This document shows, in pieces, positions 1 to 5,920 of a DNA stretch of 7,242 nucleotides. Within the stretch, counting starts at the first letter, position 1, and every line of letters begins with the position of its first letter. Where the stretch lies: positions 1 to 7,242 of the forward strand of contig DATJYF010000185.1 in assembly GCA_035499715.1 (NCBI GenBank), given 5' to 3'. Position numbers and translations under genes: made by a program. The notes under the pieces were generated by a model. The model made no database searches and was not told the origin of the DNA. It saw only the letters and a program-made list of their open reading frames with translations. The DNA comes from DASRHD01 sp035499715 (GTDB lineage: Bacteria; Verrucomicrobiota; Verrucomicrobiia; Opitutales; Opitutaceae).

Positions 1-382
1 CGGCAAATTTCGTGATGACGTAGGGCCACTCCGTCTCGGGGCAGACACCCTGCTTGGCGATGCTCTTGATTCCGTCGCGGATCTGCGCGCCGGCATCGGT
101 CTTCACCGTGCCCTCGATCGCGCGCTCATTATAATAAATGAAGAGGCGTGAGGGCATGAAGTCGGGCTTCTGCTCCTTGAGGAGGTCGAACTCGAAGGCG
201 GCGCCGATGGCGTTGGCCGTGCAGCTGCCGAGCTGGCCCTGATCGTAAACCGGCGGGCACTGCGGCCGCAAATCAACCTTGGGCGGAAGCGAGGCGACGA
301 CTTCCATCGGCGCGGCGTAAAGGTGGTCGCGATGATCAGGCAGGTCGGGAATCCAACCGTAGGATTTGATTTTGTAATTCAT
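1..382 (-). CDS. Papain-like (C1A) cysteine peptidase, N-terminal part
   Basis: Partial gene read leftward; it starts at the ATG complementary to 380-382 and runs off the left edge after 127 codons. An in-frame stop lies at 428-430 with no other ATG between, which fixes the start. Residues 47-58 read DQGQLGSCTANA, matching the papain-family Q-x-x-x-G-S-C active-site block: Gln48 would form the oxyanion hole and Cys54 (codon 221-223) would be the nucleophile. The preceding stretch (about residues 8-22, with PDLPDHRDH) resembles the short leader common in bacterial C1 peptidases. The 80s (RLFIYYNER) and residues 111-121 (QGVCPETEWPY) also fit the fold. No signal peptide is visible, so a cytoplasmic enzyme or non-classical export is likely. 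The catalytic His and Asn should lie beyond the window. The gene is divergent from the cytochrome genes and shows no link to them. Family confidence is high; its substrate is unknown. Confidence 0.86.
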   Translation of the reverse strand, partial: MNYKIKSYGWIPDLPDHRDHLYAAPMEVVASLPPKVDLRPQCPPVYDQGQLGSCTANAIGAAFEFDLLKEQKPDFMPSRLFIYYNERAIEGTVKTDAGAQIRDGIKSIAKQGVCPETEWPYVITKFA

Positions 383-426
383 GGCGTGACGAACGTAAGG
401 GTTGAATCTGACAGAGTGGAGATGAC

Positions 427-455
427 ATTAATTTGCAAAATTGAGCCCGCGCCAA
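427..455 (-). promoter_or_regulatory. Candidate sigma70-type promoter for the peptidase gene
   Basis: Read on the minus strand, a -35-like TTGGCG (complement of 450-455) is followed after exactly 17 bases by a -10-like ATTAAT (complement of 427-432). Each matches consensus at four of six positions. It would place transcription start near 420, about 38 bases before the ATG. Spacing and location are good, but such matches arise by chance. Confidence 0.3.
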
Positions 456-551
456 GCCTGAAGTGTGCTATGTTGTTGAATAATGCGCGGCAGCAAAATT
501 TCCCGCCGACCAGCCAGAAGTGCCTTTGCGCGCGGTCGATAAGCGGATGGT

Positions 552-578
552 TTGGATTGAATTTTTAATGCGAATACT
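552..578 (+). promoter_or_regulatory. Weak candidate promoter for the lipoprotein-ccs block
   Basis: TTGGAT (552-557) and AATACT (573-578) are separated by 15 bases in the AT-rich stretch just before the lipoprotein start at 595. The spacing is short and each hexamer is imperfect. The location is the most likely place for a promoter of this block, but the exact hexamers are uncertain. Confidence 0.2.
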
Positions 579-594
579 AGATTCCTAACCCCTC

Positions 595-1752
595 ATGCCT
601 GCTCGACTGCCTTGGCTTTGCGCCGCCGCGCTGCTGCTCGCCTCTTGTCGCGACGAAAGAATCACGTCCTATCGCATCCCGAAGGAAGCCGCGCCACCGG
701 CCTCCGCCACCGCGGTCCCCGGGCCGGCTTCGGCCGCGGCCGGCGCGCCCGCCGCGCACTGGCAGAAGCCGGCCGGCTGGCAGGAGCAGCCGCTCGACAG
801 CATTCGCAAAGGCAGTTTTCTCGTCAGCGGCGCGGATGGCGCGAGCGCCGACATGTCGGTCACGGTGTTTCCCGGCGACGTCGGCGGCGATCTGGCCAAT
901 GTCAACCGCTGGCGCGGCCAGGTCGGCCTCGGGCCCATCGATGACGCCGCGCTCGGGCAGGCCGTGCAAAGCATCGACGCGCCCGCGGGAAAATTTCTTT
1001 TCGTGGACCTCGCCGGTGAAAGCGCGGCGGGCGGCGCGAAAAAGCGCCTGCTCGGCGCCTGGCTGAAGCAGCCGGACCGCACGTGGTTTTTCAAGCTGAT
1101 GGGCGACGATGCGCTCGTGGCGTCGCAGCGCGACGCGTTCATGGGCTTCCTCCAGTCCGTCGCGTTCGACGCCGCGCCCGCCGGCGCGCCGCTGCTCGCC
1201 GGCCAGCCGCAGGCCCAAAGCACGAACGACCTGCCGAAACCCGGCGGCGCGCCGTTTGCGCCCTTCGCCGGCGGCGCCATGCCGCCCGACACCGGAGCCG
1301 ACGCGTCCACCTCCACGGCTCCGGCCGGGCCGGGCCTGACTTGGACCGCCCCCGCGGACTGGCAGGCGAAATCGCTTGGACAGATGCGCCTGGGCAGCTT
1401 TGACGTTCACGGCGCGGGCGACGCCGTGGCCGACGTCTCGATCATCGCGTTTCCCGGCGAAGCCGGCGGCGTGCCGGCCAACATCAACCGCTGGCGCGGC
1501 CAGCTCGGCCTCGCGCCGCTGGCGGAAAGCGACCTCGCCGGCGCCACCACGTCGCTCGACGGCGCGGGCGGGCTGCATTTCACGATCGTGGATCTCGCCG
1601 GCCAGTCCGGCGGCGCGCCCGCGCGCATGCTCGGCGCGATCGTGTCGTCCGGCGGGCAGACTTATTTCTTCAAAATGCTCGGACCCGATGCGCTCGTGGC
1701 CGGCCAGAAACAGGCTTTCCTCGATTTTCTCAAAACCGTGAAGGCGCCGTGA
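595..1752 (+). CDS. Lipoprotein with two tandem copies of an unrecognised domain
   Basis: 385 residues. The N-terminus has a short hydrophobic core (residues 7-16) and a lipobox L15-A16-S17-C18, so it should be lipidated at Cys18 and face the periplasm. An Ala/Pro-rich linker (about 31-53) leads to two copies of one domain, residues 54-190 and 248-384, joined by a second Pro/Ala/Gly linker. Shared marks are a Trp-rich start, FPG(D/E)xGG, AN(V/I)NRWRGQ, VDLAG, R-x-LGA, FFK and DALVAxQ, ending in an FL(Q/K)(S/T)V helix. I do not recognise a named family; the overall pattern hints at a PsbP/DcrB-like alpha-beta fold, which is inference only. There is no CXXCH, so it is not a cytochrome. The stop is 1 bp before the ccsB start, implying cotranscription and a possible role near heme delivery or apocytochrome handling. 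No clear Shine-Dalgarno precedes the ATG. Confidence 0.85.
   Translation: MPARLPWLCAAALLLASCRDERITSYRIPKEAAPPASATAVPGPASAAAGAPAAHWQKPAGWQEQPLDSIRKGSFLVSGADGASADMSVTVFPGDVGGDLANVNRWRGQVGLGPIDDAALGQAVQSIDAPAGKFLFVDLAGESAAGGAKKRLLGAWLKQPDRTWFFKLMGDDALVASQRDAFMGFLQSVAFDAAPAGAPLLAGQPQAQSTNDLPKPGGAPFAPFAGGAMPPDTGADASTSTAPAGPGLTWTAPADWQAKSLGQMRLGSFDVHGAGDAVADVSIIAFPGEAGGVPANINRWRGQLGLAPLAESDLAGATTSLDGAGGLHFTIVDLAGQSGGAPARMLGAIVSSGGQTYFFKMLGPDALVAGQKQAFLDFLKTVKAP
754..1164 (+). repeat. Lipoprotein domain copy 1
   Basis: First of two tandem copies within the lipoprotein gene (residues 54-190). The most conserved DNA is 902-931, which matches 1484-1513 at 29 of 30 bases and encodes the NRWRGQ core. 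The offset between copies is 582 bases (194 codons) up to that block and 193 codons near FFK. Confidence 0.85.
1336..1746 (+). repeat. Lipoprotein domain copy 2
   Basis: Second copy (residues 248-384), aligned with copy 1 through FPGEAGG (286-292), NINRWRGQ (296-303), VDLAG (332-336) and FFK (358-360). It has diverged more in the middle, so the duplication is not recent across its whole length. Strong conservation of the core suggests selection on both copies. Confidence 0.85.
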
Positions 1753-1753
1753 C

Positions 1754-2911
1754 ATGAACGAACTCCTGCAACCCTTCGTCCGTTTCTTCGTTTCGCTCCG
1801 GCTCACGGTCGTGCTGCTGGTGCTCTCGATCCTGCTGGTGTTCTTCGCCACGCTCGACCAGGTGCACCTCGGCGTGTGGGGCATCCAGCACAAGTGGTTT
1901 TTCACCTTCATCGTGGTGCAGCGGATCAACGGCTTGCCCGTGCCGGTTTTCCCCGGCGGCTACTTCATCGGCGGCCTGCTTTTCATCAACCTGCTCGCCG
2001 CGCACCTCTACCGCTTCCGGTTTGGCTGGAAAAAATCCGGCATCTGGCTCGCCCACGCTGGCCTGCTGCTGCTCATCCTCAGCCAGTTTCTCACCGGCCT
2101 GGAGCAGCGCGAAAGCCAGGTGCAGTTCCGCGTCGGCGAAACCAAACGCTACTCGGAGGATTTCCGCCTCAACGAACTCGCCGTCATCGACACGACCGAT
2201 CCGAAATTCGACGACGTCACGGCCATTCCGGAATCGCTGCTCGCGCGCGACGAGCCGGTGCAGAGTCCGCGGTTGCCGTTCCGCATCGTGCCGCGCCTGT
2301 ATTATCCCAACTCCGTGGTGCAGATGCGCAGCCAGGCGCCCAACGCCCCGCCCTCTCCCGCCACGATGGACATCGGCGCGCAACTCGCCGTCCTGCCGCA
2401 GCCGCTGACCTACAAGGAGGACGAGCGCAACATGCCCGCCGCCTGCGTCGAGCTGATCGGCCCGGAGGGTTCGCTCGGCATCTGGCTGGTTTCGCCCTGG
2501 CTCGATGAGGCGCAGACTTTCGACTATGCCGGCCGCACCTGGCAGCTCGTCATGCGCTTCAAGCGCTACTACACGCCCTACGCGATGACGCTGCTCCAGC
2601 TCAAAAACGATGTCTATCCCGGCACCGACATCCCGAAAAACTTCTCCAGCCAGGTGCGCATCCAGGACGACGATGACAAGAGCCGCCGCGACGTGCTCGT
2701 CTACATGAACAACCCGCTGCGCTACCGCGGCCTGACCTATTACCAGTACCAGATGAACAAGGCCGACGGCCTGAGCGTGCTGCAGGTCGTGAGCAACCCG
2801 AGCTGGCGGCTCCCCTACCTCGCCTGCCTCCTCGTCGCGGCCGGCTTGGTCATCCAGTTCGGCCTGCATCTCTTCGGCTTCGTCCGCAAGCGCGCGGCGG
2901 CACGGGCTTGA
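1754..2911 (+). CDS. ccsB: ResB/CcsB-type cytochrome c biogenesis protein (System II)
   Basis: 385 residues. It partners CcsA in System II, which carries heme across the inner membrane and presents apocytochrome and heme for thioether formation outside. Topology fits ResB: three membrane segments near the N-terminus (about 15-34, 68-86, 96-114), a large periplasmic domain (about 116-350), and a last segment (352-375). His101 in the third segment (WLAHAG) sits where the family has its transmembrane heme-ligand histidine. The periplasmic domain ends with the typical IPKNFSSQVRI and NNPLRYRGLTYYQYQM blocks (293-303, 319-334). It is at the short end for the family but looks complete. A weak GAAGG (1740-1744) lies nine bases before the ATG, the only Shine-Dalgarno-like sequence among the starts here. 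It is 1 bp after the lipoprotein stop and 18 bp before ccsA. Confidence 0.93.
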   Translation: MNELLQPFVRFFVSLRLTVVLLVLSILLVFFATLDQVHLGVWGIQHKWFFTFIVVQRINGLPVPVFPGGYFIGGLLFINLLAAHLYRFRFGWKKSGIWLAHAGLLLLILSQFLTGLEQRESQVQFRVGETKRYSEDFRLNELAVIDTTDPKFDDVTAIPESLLARDEPVQSPRLPFRIVPRLYYPNSVVQMRSQAPNAPPSPATMDIGAQLAVLPQPLTYKEDERNMPAACVELIGPEGSLGIWLVSPWLDEAQTFDYAGRTWQLVMRFKRYYTPYAMTLLQLKNDVYPGTDIPKNFSSQVRIQDDDDKSRRDVLVYMNNPLRYRGLTYYQYQMNKADGLSVLQVVSNPSWRLPYLACLLVAAGLVIQFGLHLFGFVRKRAAARA

Positions 2912-2929
2912 TCCTTACCCGGTTAAAAA

Positions 2930-4903
2930 ATGAAACGTTATCTTCCCCTGCTCGTGCTTTTGCTCACGCTCGCCGGCGTCGTGGCCTCGCTGTTTCCGCC
3001 GCGGCCGCAGAGCGACTTCGACCTGGCCGGCTTTGGCCGCCTGCCCGTGCTGGCCGACGGCCGCCTCAAGCCGTTCGACACTGTCGCCCGCACCTCGCTG
3101 CTCGAGATCCAGGGCAAGCAGGATGTGACCGCGCCCGATGGCCGCGAACTCAGCCCCATCGAGTGGCTGCTCGACGTATTTTATAAATCGGACGTCGCCG
3201 ACAAATACCAGGTCTTCCGCATCGACAACCTCGACACGCTGGCGCTCTTTGACCTCCGTCCCGAGGATGGCGCCGACAGGAAATTTTTCTCCTTCGAGCA
3301 GCTTTCGCCCAAGCTCTCCGAGCTGGAACGCCAGGCCACCCTCGCCTCCCAGGTCGACAACGCCGAGCAGAGCGCTTTTGAGCGCGCCGTGATCAAGCTC
3401 CAGACCGGGCTTATCCTGTATCAGAAGCTCAAATACAGCCTGGTCATGCCGGACAGCGACGATTTTCTCGCCGAGCTGATGAAATTCCAGCAGGCCGTTC
3501 CGGCCGGCGTGGAGGCCGTGCGGGCCAAGGAGGCGGGCAAGCCGCACGACGAGGCCGCCGCCCAGCTGGTCCTCGACGCCGGCCGGCGCTTCGATTTCAT
3601 GTCCAGCAACGCCTCGCTGCTGACCGTCCCGCCCGCCGCCGGCGGCAAGCCGGAGGACTGGCAAAGCACCGGCCGCGCCCTGCTCGCCACCTTCGCCGAC
3701 GGCAACCTCAACCCCGACGCGCTGGCCTACGCCGCACTCGGCCATGCCTGGCGCTTCCACCAGCCGGACCAGTTCAGCGAAATCGTAAAGCTCTATCGCG
3801 CGCAACTGGAGAAACGCTTCGCGCCCGCCCTGCGCAAAACCGACTTCGAGGCGCGCTTCAACGCCGCGGAGCCGTTCTATACCGCGATGCTGCTATTCAT
3901 CGCCGTTTTCCTGATCGCTGTCATCTCCTGGCTGACCTGGCCGGACGTACTCGGTCGCTCGGCCTTTTATCTCCTTCTCGTCGCCTTTGCGCTGACCACG
4001 GCCGGCATCATCGCGCGCATGTGGATTGAGGGCCGGCCGCCCGTGACCAATCTTTATTCGTCGGCGCTCTTCGTCGGCTGGGTCGCCGTCGGGCTTTGCC
4101 TCATACTGGAGGCCACTTTTCGCAACGCCATCGGCAGCGTGGCCGCCGGACTGGTGGGTTTCGGCGCGCTGCTCATCGCCCACCATCTCGCGCTCGGCGG
4201 CGACACGATGGAAATGATGCGCGCGGTGCTGGACTCGAATTTCTGGCTGTCGACCCACGTCGTCACCGTGACCACCGGCTACGGCGCCACGTTTCTGGCC
4301 GGCTTTCTGGCAATTATTTATATCGTAATGGGGGTCACCACCGATTGGTTAAACCAAACCTTCGATAAAAAAAGTGCCTTGTTCATAGCCAGTATCGCAA
4401 CGCATACAGCAGCTTCTGCGGCGACTGGAACTGTTGTTTTTCCTGCTATTCTTCCCGTAAAAGGGAAAAGCCCTGCTAAGGGCGAGACCAATGGCCAGGC
4501 CCTCACCCGCATGGTCTACGGCATTGTTTGCTTCGCCACGCTCTTCAGCTTTATCGGCACGGTTCTCGGCGGCATCTGGGCCGACCAGTCGTGGGGCCGT
4601 TTCTGGGGCTGGGACCCGAAGGAAAACGGCGCGCTCATCATCGTGCTGTGGAACGCCCTCATCCTCCATGCGCGCTGGGGCGGCCTGGTCAAGCAGCGTG
4701 GACTGATGTGCCTCGCCGTTTTCGGCAACATCGTCACGAGCTGGAGTTGGTTCGGCGTGAACATGCTCGGCGTCGGCCTGCACAGTTACGGCTTCACCCA
4801 GGCGACCTTCTGGTGGCTGATCGGGTTCGTCGCGAGCCAGCTTGCAATCATCGGCATCGCCAGTCTGCCGCTGGAAAAATGGCGGAGCTTCCGGGCTGCT
4901 TGA
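2930..4903 (+). CDS. ccsA: CcsA-type heme exporter/lyase with long N-terminal domain
   Basis: 657 residues; the heme-handling subunit of System II. Residues 4-22 are a signal-anchor helix, and 24-315 a large soluble domain, presumably periplasmic, opening with LPVLADGRLKPFDTVAR, a pattern typical of long or fused CcsBA proteins. The CcsA core follows: membrane segments near 318-336, 343-362, 375-396, 400-420, 446-468, 527-550, 564-580, 590-607 and 627-646. The WWD heme-binding motif is at 555-568 (WGRFWGWDPKENGA). Likely heme ligands are His443 (LSTHVV) and His618 (GLHSYG) outside, and His580 (ILHARW) in the membrane. Between His443 and the WWD motif, in a loop predicted cytoplasmic, residues about 474-517 form an atypical low-GC insert. 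The frame stays open and all key residues are present, so the protein is probably functional. The 18-bp gap from ccsB supports one operon; no Shine-Dalgarno is seen. Confidence 0.95.
   Translation: MKRYLPLLVLLLTLAGVVASLFPPRPQSDFDLAGFGRLPVLADGRLKPFDTVARTSLLEIQGKQDVTAPDGRELSPIEWLLDVFYKSDVADKYQVFRIDNLDTLALFDLRPEDGADRKFFSFEQLSPKLSELERQATLASQVDNAEQSAFERAVIKLQTGLILYQKLKYSLVMPDSDDFLAELMKFQQAVPAGVEAVRAKEAGKPHDEAAAQLVLDAGRRFDFMSSNASLLTVPPAAGGKPEDWQSTGRALLATFADGNLNPDALAYAALGHAWRFHQPDQFSEIVKLYRAQLEKRFAPALRKTDFEARFNAAEPFYTAMLLFIAVFLIAVISWLTWPDVLGRSAFYLLLVAFALTTAGIIARMWIEGRPPVTNLYSSALFVGWVAVGLCLILEATFRNAIGSVAAGLVGFGALLIAHHLALGGDTMEMMRAVLDSNFWLSTHVVTVTTGYGATFLAGFLAIIYIVMGVTTDWLNQTFDKKSALFIASIATHTAASAATGTVVFPAILPVKGKSPAKGETNGQALTRMVYGIVCFATLFSFIGTVLGGIWADQSWGRFWGWDPKENGALIIVLWNALILHARWGGLVKQRGLMCLAVFGNIVTSWSWFGVNMLGVGLHSYGFTQATFWWLIGFVASQLAIIGIASLPLEKWRSFRAA
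4345..4357. repeat. 13-bp inverted repeat at left edge of the ccsA insert
   Basis: TTGGTT (4345-4350) and AACCAA (4352-4357) are perfect reverse complements around a single A. The repeat sits where base composition shifts, so it may mark an insertion junction. Chance is possible in a window this size. Confidence 0.5.
4349..4483 (+). other. Low-GC in-frame insert within ccsA
   Basis: Codons 461-520 (4310-4489) have about 46% GC overall and 25 of 60 third positions G or C; the next 40 codons have 34 of 40. Codons unusual for this window (TTA, ATA, AGT, GGA, ACT, GTA) cluster here. The encoded segment, about residues 474-517, is rich in Ala, Ser, Thr and Val, then KGKSPAKGE, and lies in a loop normally short in CcsA. 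It holds one near-palindrome and two small hairpins. I infer an insertion that kept the frame; its source is not identifiable from sequence alone. Exact ends are uncertain by some 20 bases. Confidence 0.6.
4452..4483. repeat. Two adjacent small hairpins inside ccsA
   Basis: TTCCC (4452-4456) pairs with GGGAA (4463-4467) around a six-base loop. Two bases later GCCCT (4470-4474) pairs with AGGGC (4479-4483) around GCTA. Both lie inside the coding frame at the right part of the low-GC insert. No T-run follows, so they are not a terminator; they may be remnants of a palindromic element. Confidence 0.5.
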
Positions 4904-5067
4904 GGGTTGGACAGAGTTAGCCGGGCAGCACCTAATTGATTAGAATAATTTATTTTCTAACATTCTAGAATTAGATTATTTTATGCTCGGCAAAAGTTGC
5001 CAAGAAACGCACAGCCTTGAGCAATTAGTGGATAGGCAGACAAAATGATTTCGGGCATGCTGCGCGC
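4904..5067. promoter_or_regulatory. AT-rich intergenic control region before the cytochrome
   Basis: 164 bases between ccsA and the multiheme cytochrome. Bases 4932-4985 are strongly AT-rich and palindrome-dense: TTAGAA (4940-4945) pairs with TTCTAA (4955-4960), ATTCTAGAAT (4962-4971) is a perfect 10-bp palindrome, and TTAGA follows at 4971-4975. GGCAA (4989-4993) pairs with TTGCC (4997-5001). No G+C-rich stem followed by a T-run is visible, so I do not call a terminator for ccsA. The composition and repeats suggest a promoter with operator sites, separating the ccs block from the cytochrome-barrel pair. Confidence 0.55.
4936..4963 (+). promoter_or_regulatory. Candidate promoter for the cytochrome-barrel pair
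   Basis: TTGATT (4936-4941) and TAACAT (4958-4963), each four of six against consensus, are spaced by 16 bases. The palindromes at 4940-4975 overlap it, as expected for a repressor or activator site. Transcription would start near 4970, leaving a leader of about 97 bases containing the GGCAA/TTGCC hairpin. A second -10-like TATGCT (4982-4987) is an alternative. Confidence 0.3.
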
Positions 5068-5901
5068 GTGCAAAAAGGCTGGCTTATCCAAAACATTCGG
5101 CGCTTTCGCCCCCGACTGCGCTTCTCCCCCACCACTTTGATCCTTGGCGGGATCGGCGCGTGGGGCCTGTTCCTCGTTTCCTGCGTCATGGCCGACCGCA
5201 CCATGGTGGCGCCACCGCAGGTCGCGGGCGCAAAATTTGTCGGCTCCGCCGAGTGCGCCCAGTGCCACGAAGCGATCACGAAAGGCTTCGACAGCGCGAC
5301 CCACGCCAAGCTCATGATCAAGGGCGAAAACGCCAAGGGTCTCGGTTGCGAAGGCTGCCACGGTCCGGGCAGCAAGCACGTCGAGTCCGGCGGCGCGGTT
5401 GGAACCATCGTCAATCCGAAGAAATCGCCCGAAGCCTGCTTCCAGTGCCACCTGGACAAGCGCGGCCAGTTCAACCTGCCTCACACCCACCCGGTGCTGG
5501 CCGGACACATGAACTGCGTGGATTGCCACGATGTGCATAAGGGCGACGCCATCCGGGGCAGCGGCGCAAGCCTGGAGTCGCAAAATGAAACCTGCACGCG
5601 GTGCCACACCGCGCAGAAGGGACCGTTTGTTTTCGAGCACGAGGCCATGCGTGAGGGCTGTACCATCTGCCACAATCCGCACGGCTCGGTGAACGCCAAG
5701 ATGCTCGTCGACCGCGACGCCAACCTCTGCCTGCGCTGCCATCTGGCGCATCCGGCCGTCAACGGCACGATTGTCCCCCTCCCTGGCGACCACAGCAGCC
5801 CTGGCGACCACACGAGCCGGCTTCAAGATGGCACCTGCTGGAGCGCGGGCTGCCACGAAGCCATTCACGGCTCAAATGCCAACGCCCACTTGCGCTATTA
5901 A
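5068..5901 (+). CDS. Octaheme c-type cytochrome, MtrA/DmsE-like periplasmic electron carrier
   Basis: 277 residues from a GTG start; an in-frame stop at 5026-5028 and no in-frame ATG before 5068 leave GTG as the best start. A basic n-region (RRFRPRLR, 11-18) and hydrophobic core (23-38) form an export signal; LVSC (36-39... Cys39) also resembles a lipobox. Seven CXXCH motifs have Cys at 63, 94, 124, 150, 176, 198 and 221, and a CX4CH motif runs C257 to H263 (CWSAGCH), giving eight predicted hemes. Thirteen further histidines can serve as distal ligands. Spacing and blocks such as KGPFVFEH and CTICHNPHGS match the doubled-CXXCH/DmsE-type cytochromes; MtrA and DmsE carry ten hemes, so this is a shorter relative. 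With the barrel gene 19 bp downstream it likely fills the periplasmic or barrel-plug role in electron transfer across the outer membrane. The direction of electron flow cannot be told. Confidence 0.9.
   Translation: MQKGWLIQNIRRFRPRLRFSPTTLILGGIGAWGLFLVSCVMADRTMVAPPQVAGAKFVGSAECAQCHEAITKGFDSATHAKLMIKGENAKGLGCEGCHGPGSKHVESGGAVGTIVNPKKSPEACFQCHLDKRGQFNLPHTHPVLAGHMNCVDCHDVHKGDAIRGSGASLESQNETCTRCHTAQKGPFVFEHEAMREGCTICHNPHGSVNAKMLVDRDANLCLRCHLAHPAVNGTIVPLPGDHSSPGDHTSRLQDGTCWSAGCHEAIHGSNANAHLRY
5781..5816 (+). repeat. 18-bp tandem duplication in the cytochrome gene
   Basis: Two adjacent 18-bp units (5781-5798 and 5799-5816) share 16 of 18 bases, with the first 14 identical. They encode PGDHSS then PGDHTS (residues 239-250), between the seventh and eighth heme motifs. 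Each unit carries one histidine (His242, His248), so the duplication adds a possible heme ligand. The near-identity suggests it is recent or conserved by gene conversion. Confidence 0.9.
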
Positions 5902-5920
5902 CCCTCATCCATCCCCGGCC

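Larger units (their letters stand above)
383..594. promoter_or_regulatory. Divergent intergenic region between peptidase and lipoprotein genes
   Basis: These 212 bases separate two divergently read genes and must hold both 5' regions. They are more AT-rich than the flanking genes, especially at 427-442 and 552-585. GCAAAATT occurs twice (435-442 and 493-500). A small inverted repeat, AATTT-GCA-AAATT, lies at 430-442. A reading frame at 323-568 on the plus strand overlaps the peptidase start antisense and has no family features, so it is not called as a gene. Confidence 0.6.

Noticed and set aside
323..568. 81-codon plus-strand frame in the divergent intergenic region
   Set aside because: Overlaps the peptidase start antisense and candidate promoters, with no signal, motif or conserved pattern visible.
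577..1929. 450-codon open frame on the minus strand across the lipoprotein gene
   Set aside because: Arg/Gly/Ala/His-rich composition without family motifs; antisense to a gene with a signal peptide and a conserved internal domain repeat. High GC readily leaves such frames open.
1730..2869. 379-codon open frame on the minus strand across ccsB
   Set aside because: Shadow of a clearly recognisable ResB-type gene; Glu/His/Asp/Val-rich sequence without domains.
2915..3805. 296-codon minus-strand frame opposite the ccsA N-terminal domain
   Set aside because: No recognisable features, and the plus strand carries the conserved LPVLADGRLKPFDT pattern contiguous with the CcsA core.
4452..4483. Tandem hairpins considered as a transcription terminator or recombination site
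   Set aside because: They lie within the ccsA coding frame, lack a T-run and lack recognisable attC-like core sites.
4310..4490. ccsA insert considered as an intein or a frameshift scar
   Set aside because: Too short for an intein, no splice-junction residues of the usual type, and the frame is continuous with the conserved WWD segment.
4904..4935. Rho-independent terminator after ccsA
   Set aside because: No stable GC stem followed by T residues; the nearby palindromes are AT-rich and better placed as operator sites.
4981..5868. 295-codon minus-strand frame opposite the cytochrome
   Set aside because: The plus strand holds eight heme-binding motifs; the antisense frame mirrors them and shows no domain.
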